Source: Gracilibacillus timonensis
GTDB taxonomy: Bacteria > Bacillota > Bacilli > Bacillales > Amphibacillaceae
DNA length: 64,000 bases
NCBI RefSeq assembly: GCF_900086715.1
Contig: NZ_FLKH01000012.1
Coordinates: 372,001 to 436,000 of the forward strand
Direction: 5' to 3'
Shown: one piece after another, positions 25,314 to 34,951 of the stretch
Layout of the letters: the number at the start of each line of letters is the position of its first letter
Position numbering within the stretch: position 1 is the first letter of the stretch
Translations under genes and position numbers: made by a program
Notes under the pieces: generated by a model
What the model saw: only the letters and a program-made list of their open reading frames with translations
Databases searched by the model: none
Told to the model about the DNA's origin: nothing

Positions 25314-25850
25314 ATGGAATTAAGAGGTGTACTACCAGCCGTAAGGAAGATGAAGGACTTTGAGAAGGTGATAAAAAGCGAACATCCGTTGTTAATCGTG
25401 TTAGAAACACGGATTGATCAGCTGTCAAAGATTGTACAGCTTGCCAAACAACATGATAAGTTGGTTTTCGTCCATGCTGATATGATTAATGGGTTAAAAG
25501 TGGATCAATATGGTATGGAGTACCTGATTCATCATATAAACATCGATGGTATTATTTCAACGAGAGCCAGTGTGATTGCCTTGGCGAAGCAATACCAAAT
25601 ATATGCCATTCAGCGGTTATTTGCTATTGATAGTTCCGCCATCGAAAAAAATCTGGAATTAATTCACAAGGCTAAACCTGATTATATTGAGGTGTTGCCG
25701 GGGATTATTCCCTCTATCGTTAGTGATATCGCCAACCAAATAGATGTCCCTGTTATTGCAGGAGGATTAATTAAAACCAACGAAGAAGTTCAAGCGGCAC
25801 TGAGTCATGGAGCGGTTGCTATTACGACCTCCAAAGCAGCTTTATGGTGA
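25314..25850 (+). CDS. glpP: Glycerol uptake operon antiterminator GlpP
   Basis: A 178-residue TIM-barrel-like RNA-binding regulator. GlpP binds glycerol 3-phosphate and then the leader of glp transcripts, preventing termination. Family motifs are GVLPAVRKMKDFEK at the N terminus, HADMINGL around residue 60, IISTRASVIALAKQ, QRLFAIDS, PDYIEVLPGI and PVIAGGLIKTNEE. ATG 25314 has AAAGGGACGTGG upstream. It is immediately before a leader with a large terminator and then glpF, glpK and glpD, exactly where its target is expected. Confidence 0.93.
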   Translation: MELRGVLPAVRKMKDFEKVIKSEHPLLIVLETRIDQLSKIVQLAKQHDKLVFVHADMINGLKVDQYGMEYLIHHINIDGIISTRASVIALAKQYQIYAIQRLFAIDSSAIEKNLELIHKAKPDYIEVLPGIIPSIVSDIANQIDVPVIAGGLIKTNEEVQAALSHGAVAITTSKAALW

Positions 25851-25857
25851 TTGTTGG

Positions 25858-25886
25858 TTGACAGCGTTTTTATCATATAGTATCTT
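25858..25886 (+). promoter_or_regulatory. Promoter of glpFKD, with possible overlapping cre
   Basis: TTGACA (25858-25863) and TATCTT (25881-25886) with a 17-base spacer. TGACAGCGTTTTTA, which overlaps the -35, is a loose cre match resembling the arrangement at the B. subtilis glpFK promoter. Confidence 0.6.
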
Positions 25887-25926
25887 GTACAATAACAAGT
25901 TAATTGATGTGTCGGAGACAAGGAGT

Positions 25927-25989
25927 CCACACAAACTATATCGTGCTTTCCTAGGAATTAGTGCGATGTAGTTTGTGTGGGCTTTTTTG
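25927..25989 (+). promoter_or_regulatory. GlpP-controlled leader terminator of glpF
   Basis: CCACACAAACTATATCG pairs with CGATGTAGTTTGTGTGG (with minor mispairing) around a loop containing TTTCCTAGGAA, followed by GCTTTTTTG. It lies inside the leader, about 65 bases before glpF and downstream of the promoter. Position and strength fit a conditional terminator that GlpP plus glycerol 3-phosphate overrides. Confidence 0.85.
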
Positions 25990-26053
25990 TTCAGGCGCAA
26001 GGGGTGCATCCGTCTCTTGTTAAATTTGTATATTGGTATAAGGGGTGGACAAT

Positions 26054-26860
26054 ATGTCTGAATTTTTAGCTGAATTAATTGGAACGATGATTCTGATTAT
26101 TTTTGGTGGGGGTGTGATAGGAGGAGTCGTCTTAAAAAAATCGAAAGCAGAAGGAGCTGGCTGGGTATTGATTACCTTAGGCTGGGGATTGGCTGTAACA
26201 ATGGGAATTTATGCAGTTGGCAATGTATCAGGGGCACATATTAATCCAGCGGTGACGCTAGGATTTGCTTCTATTGGTGAATTCCCATGGTCAAAAGTGC
26301 CTATGTATATTGCTGCTCAGCTGATCGGTGCGATTATCGGAGCGGTGATTGTCTTTTTTCAATATTTACCTCATTGGAAGGAAACCGAAGATAAAGCAGC
26401 CAAATTGTCGGTATTTGCCACAGATCCGGCGATTAAAAGCCTGCCATCCAATCTAGTCAGTGAAATAATTGGAACCTTTGTATTGGTTATGGGATTATTA
26501 TTTATAGGGGCCAATGAATTTACAGAAGGTTTAAACCCTGCGATTGCTGGTTTATTAATTGTGGCGATTGGGATGTCGCTAGGGGGAACAACTGGTTATG
26601 CGATTAATCCAGCTAGAGATTTAGGACCAAGGATTGCCCATGCTCTATTACCGATCAGTGGAAAAGGCGATTCCAATTGGAGTTACGCTGCGATTCCCGT
26701 AATTGGTCCAAGCATTGGGGGCATTTATGGCGCGATGTTTTATCATGCGATGTTTACTGGAAATAGGACACTATGGTTTTGGATAATGTCTATTGTGGTA
26801 GCCATAATACTAGGGGTAGCTTTATTTATGGAATTAAAGAAAGAGAATCATTCGAACTAG
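26054..26860 (+). CDS. glpF: Glycerol uptake facilitator (aquaglyceroporin)
   Basis: A 268-residue MIP-family channel with six helices and two half-helix loops. The two NPA boxes are present: SGAHINPAVTLGF near residue 65 and GYAINPARDLGPR near residue 195; the Asp after the second NPAR is the residue that widens the pore for glycerol. I choose ATG 26054 because AAGGGGTGG at 26040-26048 is spaced for it and overlaps the GTG at 26045. It is the first gene behind the GlpP leader. Confidence 0.95.
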   Translation: MSEFLAELIGTMILIIFGGGVIGGVVLKKSKAEGAGWVLITLGWGLAVTMGIYAVGNVSGAHINPAVTLGFASIGEFPWSKVPMYIAAQLIGAIIGAVIVFFQYLPHWKETEDKAAKLSVFATDPAIKSLPSNLVSEIIGTFVLVMGLLFIGANEFTEGLNPAIAGLLIVAIGMSLGGTTGYAINPARDLGPRIAHALLPISGKGDSNWSYAAIPVIGPSIGGIYGAMFYHAMFTGNRTLWFWIMSIVVAIILGVALFMELKKENHSN

Positions 26861-26909
26861 GTTTCATCATCCACCAATCAATAGGTGGTTTTAAAATAAA
26901 CAGGGATAG

Positions 26910-28412
<1,503 letters not shown>

Positions 28413-28473
28413 AGCGAGACTTATCAGAGTGTTTAGAGCTGTGATGAATCAGAAGAAAATAAAGGGGCGAATC

Positions 28474-30126
28474 ATGATGAATTTTTCTAGCAAAAATCGG
28501 GAATATTTATACCAGGAAATGAAACAACAGCCATTAGATCTAATCGTAATCGGCGGTGGAATTACCGGAGCAGGCATCGCTTTGGACGCCGTGCTTCGAG
28601 GTTTGAAAGTGGCGGTTGTAGAAATGCAAGACTTCGCCGCAGGTACCTCCAGCAGGTCTACCAAGCTGGTACACGGTGGCTTACGTTACCTCAAACAGTT
28701 TGAGGTAAAGATGGTAGCAGAAGTAGGGAAGGAAAGAGCGATTGTTTATGAGAATGGCCCACATGTGACGATACCAGAATGGATGATGCTGCCATTTTAT
28801 CAAGGTGGAACGTTTGGACCGCTATCAACTAATGTTGGGTTGAGGGTTTATGACTTTTTGGCAGGTGTGAAGAAGGATGAGCGTCGTCAAATGCTTTCGA
28901 GAGAGGAAGCATTAATCCGTGAGCCATTATTAAAAAAAGAGGCATTAAAAGGGGCAGGATATTATGTCGAGTATCGTACCGATGACGCCAGATTGACCTT
29001 GGAGGTAATGAAGAAGGCTGTGGAAAAAGGGGCATTGGCTCTTAACTACGCGAAGGTTACCCAGCTGAACTATCAGGAAGGTCAGATAACAGGGGTAGAA
29101 GTAGAAGATCAATTGACAAAAGAGATACACGAACTCTCAGCAAAATATATCGTTAATGCAGCAGGACCTTGGGTAGATACACTTAGAGAAAAGGATCAAT
29201 CCAAACAAGGGAAAACGCTGCATTTAACGAAAGGTATTCACCTTGTTTTTGATCAAACACGCTTCCCGTTGCAACAAGCGATCTATTTTGATGCGCCGGA
29301 TGGACGTATGATATTTGCCATTCCTAGGGAAGGGAAGGCTTATGTCGGAACAACGGATACTACGTATGAAGGAGATATTGCCCATCCGACAATGACCGAA
29401 GCGGATCGAGATTATGTATTGAAGGCAATTGATTATATGTTCCCTAGCCTGGAGATAAATGCTGAAGATGTAGAATCCAGCTGGGCAGGACTGCGGCCAT
29501 TAATTCATGAAGAAGGCAAGGATCCATCAGAGATATCACGAAAAGATGAGATTTTTGAATCGGAGTCTGGACTTATTTCCATCGCTGGTGGAAAATTAAC
29601 AGGTTATCGAAAAATGGCCGAAGATACGATTAATGTAGTTCGGGATAAAATGATTCAGGCAGAACGCAAGGTGTTCTATCCAACTGATACAAAGCATGTA
29701 CCAATTTCTGGTGGTGATGTGGATGGTTCAAAAGGATTTATTGCCTATAAGACGGAGCAGATTCAAAACGGTTTAGAGCTAGGCTTGTTAACGGAAGAAG
29801 CTGGAGAAATAGTGCAACGTTATGGCTCCAATGTTCCTCTAGTTTATGATTATTACAGTAAGGCATTGGAGAATCAGGCGAAAGATCCTATCGTCAAAGC
29901 TATGCTGCATTATGGTATCGAGCATGAAGCCGTTTGTACACCGACTGATTTTTTCGTGCGTCGTACCGGTGCGCTGTTCTTTCATATCAATTGGGTTCAG
30001 CAGCATAAAGAGGCTGTTATAGAAGAAATGAAACAGGTGTTAAATTGGACACAGGCGCAAACGGAAGCGCACCGCCAAGAATTAGAACAACTTTTATATG
30101 AAGCTATTCATCCTACAAAGTCGTGA
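28474..30126 (+). CDS. glpD: Aerobic glycerol-3-phosphate dehydrogenase
   Basis: A 550-residue membrane-associated flavoprotein oxidising glycerol 3-phosphate to dihydroxyacetone phosphate and passing electrons to menaquinone. The FAD fold is at LIVIGGGITGAGIALDA, then GTSSRSTKLVHGGLRYL; the C-terminal DAO_C domain follows residue about 390 with TPTDFFVRRTGALFF. ATG 28474 is chosen from AAAGGGG at 28461-28467; an upstream extension of the frame overlaps glpK and has no ribosome site. A weak hairpin (GTCGTG/CACGGC) follows the stop. Confidence 0.96.
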   Translation: MMNFSSKNREYLYQEMKQQPLDLIVIGGGITGAGIALDAVLRGLKVAVVEMQDFAAGTSSRSTKLVHGGLRYLKQFEVKMVAEVGKERAIVYENGPHVTIPEWMMLPFYQGGTFGPLSTNVGLRVYDFLAGVKKDERRQMLSREEALIREPLLKKEALKGAGYYVEYRTDDARLTLEVMKKAVEKGALALNYAKVTQLNYQEGQITGVEVEDQLTKEIHELSAKYIVNAAGPWVDTLREKDQSKQGKTLHLTKGIHLVFDQTRFPLQQAIYFDAPDGRMIFAIPREGKAYVGTTDTTYEGDIAHPTMTEADRDYVLKAIDYMFPSLEINAEDVESSWAGLRPLIHEEGKDPSEISRKDEIFESESGLISIAGGKLTGYRKMAEDTINVVRDKMIQAERKVFYPTDTKHVPISGGDVDGSKGFIAYKTEQIQNGLELGLLTEEAGEIVQRYGSNVPLVYDYYSKALENQAKDPIVKAMLHYGIEHEAVCTPTDFFVRRTGALFFHINWVQQHKEAVIEEMKQVLNWTQAQTEAHRQELEQLLYEAIHPTKS

Positions 30127-30192
30127 GAACCATCCCACGGCTTTCTAAGGGTGTAAATACGAGATGATGAATATGACGATATTTCTTAGGTT

Positions 30193-30392
30193 TTTATGGA
30201 CTGAGGAGTGGGATTTGTCTTCTCCAGACCGCGAGATTGATTCTTATGGATCCAGGAACGGGATTTGTCTTCTCCAGACCGCGAGATTGATTCTTATGGA
30301 TCCAGGAACGGGATTTGTTTTCTCCAGTCCGTAAGATTCGATCTTATGGACCCAGGAACGCGATTTACGCTCCTCAGTCCGTAAGATCACCA
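30193..30392 (-). repeat. Tandem array: four 50-bp units of the GTCC hairpin repeat
   Basis: Units begin at 30193, 30243, 30293 and 30343, exactly 50 bases apart, each reading CTTATGGA..CCAGGAACG..TCTCCAG[AT]CCG. Reverse-complemented, they match the 50-51 bp units at 38189-38550 and 54594-55010 (GTCCATAAGAATGAATC, CGCGGAC, TGAGGAGA). The array lies between glpD and the MITE-like element before dhaK. No coding frame is credible here. Confidence 0.85.
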
Positions 30393-30417
30393 ATAACAAG
30401 AGCAATCTACAAACAAA

Positions 30418-30550
30418 CTATATAAGTTGAATGAAATCATTTCTCATCATACCGCGTAAATGGATCAAACTAAGTATTATCAGGAAATATGGCGATCCAA
30501 GACTTGCTTGTCACACGTTTTGGTTACATTTATAAGTTCAACTTATATAG
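30418..30550 (+). repeat. Complete MITE-like element, 133 bp
   Basis: Perfect 14-base terminal inverted repeats CTATATAAGTTGAA and TTCAACTTATATAG bound a non-coding interior containing GTAAATGGATCAA and GACTTGCTTGTCACACG. Partial copies lie at 2660, 10495, 20840 and 21270. It ends about 35 bases before the likely -10 region of dhaK, so it may affect that promoter. Confidence 0.75.
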
Positions 30551-30611
30551 AAGATGATTTACTATGATAAATGGCTAGATATGCTAAAATAGTAAAGAAG
30601 AGGTGATAAGC

Positions 30612-31601
30612 ATGAAAAAGGTGGTTAACAATCCAGAACAAGTCGTGGAAGAAATGGTGGATGGTTTGGTGAAAGCGCAACACCAGAATCTAAGAAGAAT
30701 TCCTGGTACGACAGTGATCGTGAATCAAGACGCTCCAATTACAGACAAGGTAGGATTAGTCAGTGGAGGCGGTAGCGGGCATGAACCGGCCCATGCAGGC
30801 TATGTTGGAAAAGGGATGCTTGACGCAGCTGTGGTTGGAGAGGTATTTACATCACCAACTCCCGATCAAGTGTTAGAGGGGATAAAAGCGGTAGATAGCG
30901 GAGCTGGTGTATTATTAATCATCAAGAATTATACCGGTGATGTGATGAATTTTGAAATGGCAGCAGAGCTTGCCGAGGCAGAAGGAATACAAGTAGAAAA
31001 GGTGATTGTGAATGATGACGTAGCTGTAGAAGATAGCACGTCAACAACTGGACGTCGCGGAGTTGCTGGTACTGTTTTTGTCCATAAAGTAGCTGGGGCA
31101 ATTGCCGATTCTGGTGCTAGTCTAGCAGACGTAAAGGCAGCAACCGAGAAGGTCGTTGACCATGTTCGTTCGATGGGAGTGGCGTTAACACCCTGTACCG
31201 TACCAGCTTCTGGTAATCCTAGTTTCACTTTAGCAGATGATGAGATGGAAATAGGCATTGGCATTCATGGAGAACCAGGCATTGAGCGTGTCCAATTGCA
31301 GCCGGCCGACAAGATTGCAGAGACATTATTGGAAAAAATATTGGCAGATAAAGATTATATTGGTCAAGAAGTAGCTATAATGGTTAATGGAATGGGAGCA
31401 ACTCCTGAAATGGAATTGTTTATTGTCTATCGTCAGGTGGAAAAGATATTAGAAGATAAGGGTATTAGAATCCATGCTGCTTGGGTAGGGGAATACATGA
31501 CATCCTTAGAAATGGCAGGCTTCTCCATTACATTATTGCAGGTAGATGAGGAGTTAAAGAACGCATTGGCTGCTCCCACAGCGGCAAAAGCATTTGATTA
31601 A
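30612..31601 (+). CDS. dhaK: PTS-dependent dihydroxyacetone kinase, DhaK subunit
   Basis: A 329-residue substrate-binding subunit that holds dihydroxyacetone by a covalent bond to His219 (GIGIHGEPGIERV). GLVSGGGSGHEPAHAGYVG near residue 50 and GEVFTSPTPDQV near 77 are the DhaK hallmarks. I choose ATG 30612, which has AGAGGTGAT at a proper distance; GTG 30603 is within that site. It heads a dhaKLM operon, with TAAAAT at about 30588 as a possible -10. Together with glpFKD it gives two routes to dihydroxyacetone phosphate. Confidence 0.95.
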   Translation: MKKVVNNPEQVVEEMVDGLVKAQHQNLRRIPGTTVIVNQDAPITDKVGLVSGGGSGHEPAHAGYVGKGMLDAAVVGEVFTSPTPDQVLEGIKAVDSGAGVLLIIKNYTGDVMNFEMAAELAEAEGIQVEKVIVNDDVAVEDSTSTTGRRGVAGTVFVHKVAGAIADSGASLADVKAATEKVVDHVRSMGVALTPCTVPASGNPSFTLADDEMEIGIGIHGEPGIERVQLQPADKIAETLLEKILADKDYIGQEVAIMVNGMGATPEMELFIVYRQVEKILEDKGIRIHAAWVGEYMTSLEMAGFSITLLQVDEELKNALAAPTAAKAFD

Positions 31602-31620
31602 ATCATAAAGGAGAGCTTTG

Positions 31621-32241
31621 ATGATCATATTAAACGTAGACCAAACCAAGCAATGGATGGTAGAAATCCATCAAAGAATGGATGAGCATAAGGAGCAACT
31701 AACGTCCTTGGATCAGGCCATCGGAGACGGGGATCACGGGACGAATATGGTGAGAGGTTTCCAAGAGGTAGTGCATAAAACGGAAGACACCGATTATGAG
31801 AATGTAGCAGATGTTTTGAAATCAGCTGCCATGACATTAACGGCGAAGGTAGGAGGAGCATCAGGACCGCTATATGGTACGGCTTTTCTTCAAATGGCTA
31901 TGTCATTGCAGGGCAAGGATGTGACAGACAAGGCATTTATCGAGGCCATGGACGCTGCTACAGAAGGTATTCAATCGAGAGGGAAAGCAGAATTTGGAGA
32001 CAAGACGATGTATGACGTCTGGTTTCAGGTTGCCTCTTTTCTCCATTCGGAGCCTTATGAGACATGGAGAGATATGCTGGAAGTATGTCAGGCTATGATT
32101 GAAGATACCCGTGAAATGGTCGCCAAACGCGGTAGAGCTTCTTATTTGAAGGAACGCTCTAAAGGTCATATTGATCCGGGCTCCATGTCTTCTTTTTATA
32201 TTTTTGAGGCGTTAGTTGCCGTACTAGATTTGGAGGGATAA
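31621..32241 (+). CDS. dhaL: Dihydroxyacetone kinase, DhaL (ADP-binding) subunit
   Basis: A 206-residue subunit carrying a permanently bound ADP that is rephosphorylated by DhaM and then phosphorylates the substrate on DhaK. The Mg-ADP aspartates lie in DQAIGDGDHGTNM, and GGASGPLYGT and GHIDPGSMS are conserved. AAAGGAG is spaced for ATG 31621; the TTG at 31618 is unlikely. It is 19 bases after dhaK and 2 bases before dhaM. Confidence 0.95.
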   Translation: MIILNVDQTKQWMVEIHQRMDEHKEQLTSLDQAIGDGDHGTNMVRGFQEVVHKTEDTDYENVADVLKSAAMTLTAKVGGASGPLYGTAFLQMAMSLQGKDVTDKAFIEAMDAATEGIQSRGKAEFGDKTMYDVWFQVASFLHSEPYETWRDMLEVCQAMIEDTREMVAKRGRASYLKERSKGHIDPGSMSSFYIFEALVAVLDLEG

Positions 32242-32243
32242 AG

Positions 32244-32633
32244 GTGGCAGACAAAGTAGGGATAGTCTTGATTTCCCATAGTGCGCAGATTGGGCAAGGT
32301 GTATTTGATCTTGTTCAGCAAGTAATCACAGAGGTACCCATTGCAGTAGCGGCAGGTACAGATGAAGAAGAGATAGGCACAAGTATGGAAAAAATTCAAC
32401 AGGCCATCGAGCAGGTGGATCAAGGGCAAGGCGTGTTATTGCTTTATGATTTAGGCAGTGCGAAGATGAATGCCGAAATGGCGATCGAGTTTACGGAAGT
32501 AGAAAATGTCCAGATCGCTGAACACGTCGCGCTTGTAGAAGGAGCATATATTGCCGCGGTGGAGGCGAATATGGGGAAATCACTGGCGGAGGTCCGCCAA
32601 AGTCTGCGTAAATTAGAAATAGCTGAAATGTGA
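32244..32633 (+). CDS. dhaM: PTS-dependent dihydroxyacetone kinase phosphotransferase subunit DhaM
   Basis: A 129-residue single-domain EIIA of the mannose type that carries phosphate from HPr to the ADP on DhaL. The phosphorylated His is His12 in IVLISHSAQIGQGV; LLLYDLGSAKMNAEMA is a DhaM signature. Unlike E. coli DhaM, it has no HPr or EI-like domains, as usual in Firmicutes. It starts at GTG 32244 with GGAGGG upstream. It makes dihydroxyacetone use dependent on PEP and PTS state. Confidence 0.93.
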   Translation: MADKVGIVLISHSAQIGQGVFDLVQQVITEVPIAVAAGTDEEEIGTSMEKIQQAIEQVDQGQGVLLLYDLGSAKMNAEMAIEFTEVENVQIAEHVALVEGAYIAAVEANMGKSLAEVRQSLRKLEIAEM

Positions 32634-32668
32634 AGGAATCAGGGGGGCCTGATTCCTTTGTGTTTTTT
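32633..32668 (+). terminator. Terminator of dhaKLM
   Basis: AAGGAATCAGG and CCTGATTCCTT are perfect arms with a GGGG loop, then TGTGTTTTTT. The same structure could serve the convergent gene at 32672. Confidence 0.85.
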
Positions 32669-32671
32669 CAT

Positions 32672-33856
32672 TTAAAAGGTGATTGTTTTCCCTGCTGAAC
32701 TCCAAGGCACATCGAGTTCATGCGGTAAGCAGAATTGTAAATAACAGTTCTTCCACAACCCTTCCAGACCATCAACGGTTGTTAACTTATTGGAGGGGTG
32801 ATAATGAATCAAATGATCCGGAAAGCTTGGTACATTCGGTACGGACTGGTGCATGGCATAAATGGCCTCCACGTGAGTGCTTGCAGCTTCAGGTCCACAT
32901 AATATCGAATCATCATCATTTTTCATTGCACTTAACATCACGTCCAGCTTGGCCAAATGGTCTTTTTCTGGATCCTCATAGGTTGTTTCCGTGCCATCTT
33001 TCCACTGAACAACGATTTGATCATCTTCTTCAACAGGTTCATAGTGTATCACTGCCTTTTCAAATACAAGCTTGTATCTCGGTCGATGCTCGTTGGCTAC
33101 GGCATGGGAAGCAAGATAAAGGATATTTACGTGATTGGTTGTTTGTATTTCTACAGCGCACGTGTCAAAGGTCTCAATTGGATTGGCACGATAAAGCTCG
33201 CATGTCAGTTCTTTGATGGAGGCACTTGTTTCCATCGTGTCACCAGCTAAATAGAATAAGTGGTGCAGGAAGTGTGCCGTGGCATTGTTCGCTACACTAT
33301 CAAAAATCCAGTCCCCATCAGAGCTATATTGTTTACCTGCCCAGCTGGAACGATTAAAATAGTCCGCGTTGCGAGGCCATAATACTAGGCTTTTCATGCT
33401 GATCGCACGCCCGAACGTCCCTTTTAGAATGTCGTGTTTTAATTGCTGTATCGTGTTGGTAAATGACCAATTAAAGCCAATCGCCAGTTTTTTTCCTGTA
33501 CGATCTCTTGTCTGGATCATCTCTTGCAGTTGTTGAGGGTTGCCTGTTGCTGGTTTTTCACACAGGACATGGCTTCCTTGTTCCATCGCTAAACATGCTT
33601 GACTTTTATGTAAATGAATCGGTGACGCAATAATGGCCAAATCAGCCGTTTGTTCTTGGTAAAAATCTTCTAGTGTGTGATAAATAGGTATTTCTTGATT
33701 CATAACCTCTTGATAAAAACGAGATCGCTCAGGGGCTATATCTACAAGACCTGTAACGTATACGTTTTCATAATGTCCGGAAAAAATTCGCTCCAAGTAA
33801 ATTTGTCCATAGCCACCCATGCCTACAAGCACGATCGATATTTGTTGATTAGTCAT
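32672..33856 (-). CDS. Gfo/Idh/MocA family oxidoreductase
   Basis: A 394-residue NAD(P)-binding oxidoreductase. Rossmann VLVGMGGYGQIYLERI lies at the N terminus, the signature CEKPATGNPQQL near residue 100, and DSVANNATAHFLHHLFYL in the substrate domain. The protein is longer than its paralogues and lacks the usual GxxxDxGxH form, having NNATAH instead. GGAGGACAA precedes the ATG. It is divergent from the AraC gene at 34023, so both may be controlled from the shared 166-base region. Its substrate is unknown; a sugar or sugar-acid derivative is likely. Confidence 0.85.
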   Translation of the reverse strand: MTNQQISIVLVGMGGYGQIYLERIFSGHYENVYVTGLVDIAPERSRFYQEVMNQEIPIYHTLEDFYQEQTADLAIIASPIHLHKSQACLAMEQGSHVLCEKPATGNPQQLQEMIQTRDRTGKKLAIGFNWSFTNTIQQLKHDILKGTFGRAISMKSLVLWPRNADYFNRSSWAGKQYSSDGDWIFDSVANNATAHFLHHLFYLAGDTMETSASIKELTCELYRANPIETFDTCAVEIQTTNHVNILYLASHAVANEHRPRYKLVFEKAVIHYEPVEEDDQIVVQWKDGTETTYEDPEKDHLAKLDVMLSAMKNDDDSILCGPEAASTHVEAIYAMHQSVPNVPSFPDHLIHYHPSNKLTTVDGLEGLWKNCYLQFCLPHELDVPWSSAGKTITF

Positions 33857-34022
33857 TCATTTGTCCTCCCTTTTGCTTTTTAGAAAAACTATATCATATA
33901 ATATGACTATAGCAAAATAAATCTATTTATCTGGCTTATAAGAATACTAGTATGTATTTTCCTATTACTGTAAAAAGCGCAGCCGCTTAACGATATGAAA
34001 AAAAGAGAGGGATGGTTCACCG

Positions 34023-34835
34023 ATGCTTAAACCTATTAACTTAGATCCCTTTGGTGTACAGCTGTACGAAAGCAAACACCATGCAGGAAATCGAATTGAT
34101 GAACACCATCATGATATCTATCAACTGATCTATACACTGGAAGGAAGCGGTAAGATCATGTTGGATGGCGAGGTCTACCAATTAAAACAGGATCATCTAA
34201 CCTTTATTACCCCATTCACACATCATGCGATTATAGCAGATCACAAATTGACGGTTTTGGTATTGGCCTTGGATCACCGAGCCATCAACGTTAGTACCGA
34301 AAAGCTATTTGAACACTCGTTGTCTGAGTCGAAGTTGATCGGGTTAAACCCATTTATTAGCAGTGAGGTGCGCCCATTGTTACGTACCATGTTATATGAG
34401 CAAGCCCATGCAACTCTCTATCAAGAATCGGCGTTACATATTTATTTGTCGCAGTTACTGCTATTGATTTCCCGAAGCGAACAACATCAAGAAAACTTTG
34501 ATGCGAATTCTCTGCGTGCGGAAAGATTAAGGGAATATATCGATACACACTATTATAAAGCCTTACACGCGGAGAATCTGGCTGCCAAATTAGCGATTAG
34601 TACACGGCATATGAACACCATATTCAAAGAGACGTTTCATATGACGCCTATGCAATACTTAACCGAGATACGTATTCAGCTATCAAAAAAAATGCTCATG
34701 GAAACAGATAAAGAAATCGCCGTTATTTGTTTTGAAGTCGGGTTTGAATCGTTATCCACTTTTTATCGCACATTCAAACATCATACGTCGCTGTCACCTC
34801 ATAAATATCGAATCAATCAAACGGGAGTATCTTGA
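34023..34835 (+). CDS. AraC family transcriptional regulator with cupin sensor domain
   Basis: A 270-residue regulator. Residues about 10-100 form a cupin-like ligand domain (IDEHHHDIYQLIYTLEGSG, PFTHHAI), and the C-terminal 100 residues are a double helix-turn-helix with LAAKLAISTRHMNTIFKE and ICFEVGFESLSTFYRTFKH. Such proteins usually activate nearby sugar genes in response to a ligand. The gene precedes a three-gene catabolic unit (34952-38115) on the same strand and is divergent from the Gfo/Idh gene at 32672; it probably controls one or both. Confidence 0.9.
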   Translation: MLKPINLDPFGVQLYESKHHAGNRIDEHHHDIYQLIYTLEGSGKIMLDGEVYQLKQDHLTFITPFTHHAIIADHKLTVLVLALDHRAINVSTEKLFEHSLSESKLIGLNPFISSEVRPLLRTMLYEQAHATLYQESALHIYLSQLLLLISRSEQHQENFDANSLRAERLREYIDTHYYKALHAENLAAKLAISTRHMNTIFKETFHMTPMQYLTEIRIQLSKKMLMETDKEIAVICFEVGFESLSTFYRTFKHHTSLSPHKYRINQTGVS

Positions 34836-34951
34836 TAAAAAGAAACAGTATTCAAATTCCGAAATTGAGAATTTTATTCTTAGATTAATAAGACAATTTT
34901 TTTTCAATGCCTTAGAATAGAAATATCTAAAGAAAAGAGAGGAGAAAGCAG

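Noticed and set aside
32683-33216. 177-residue plus-strand frame opposite the Gfo/Idh gene
   Set aside because: Shadow of the real minus-strand gene; composition is unlike a protein and it matches no family I can recognise.
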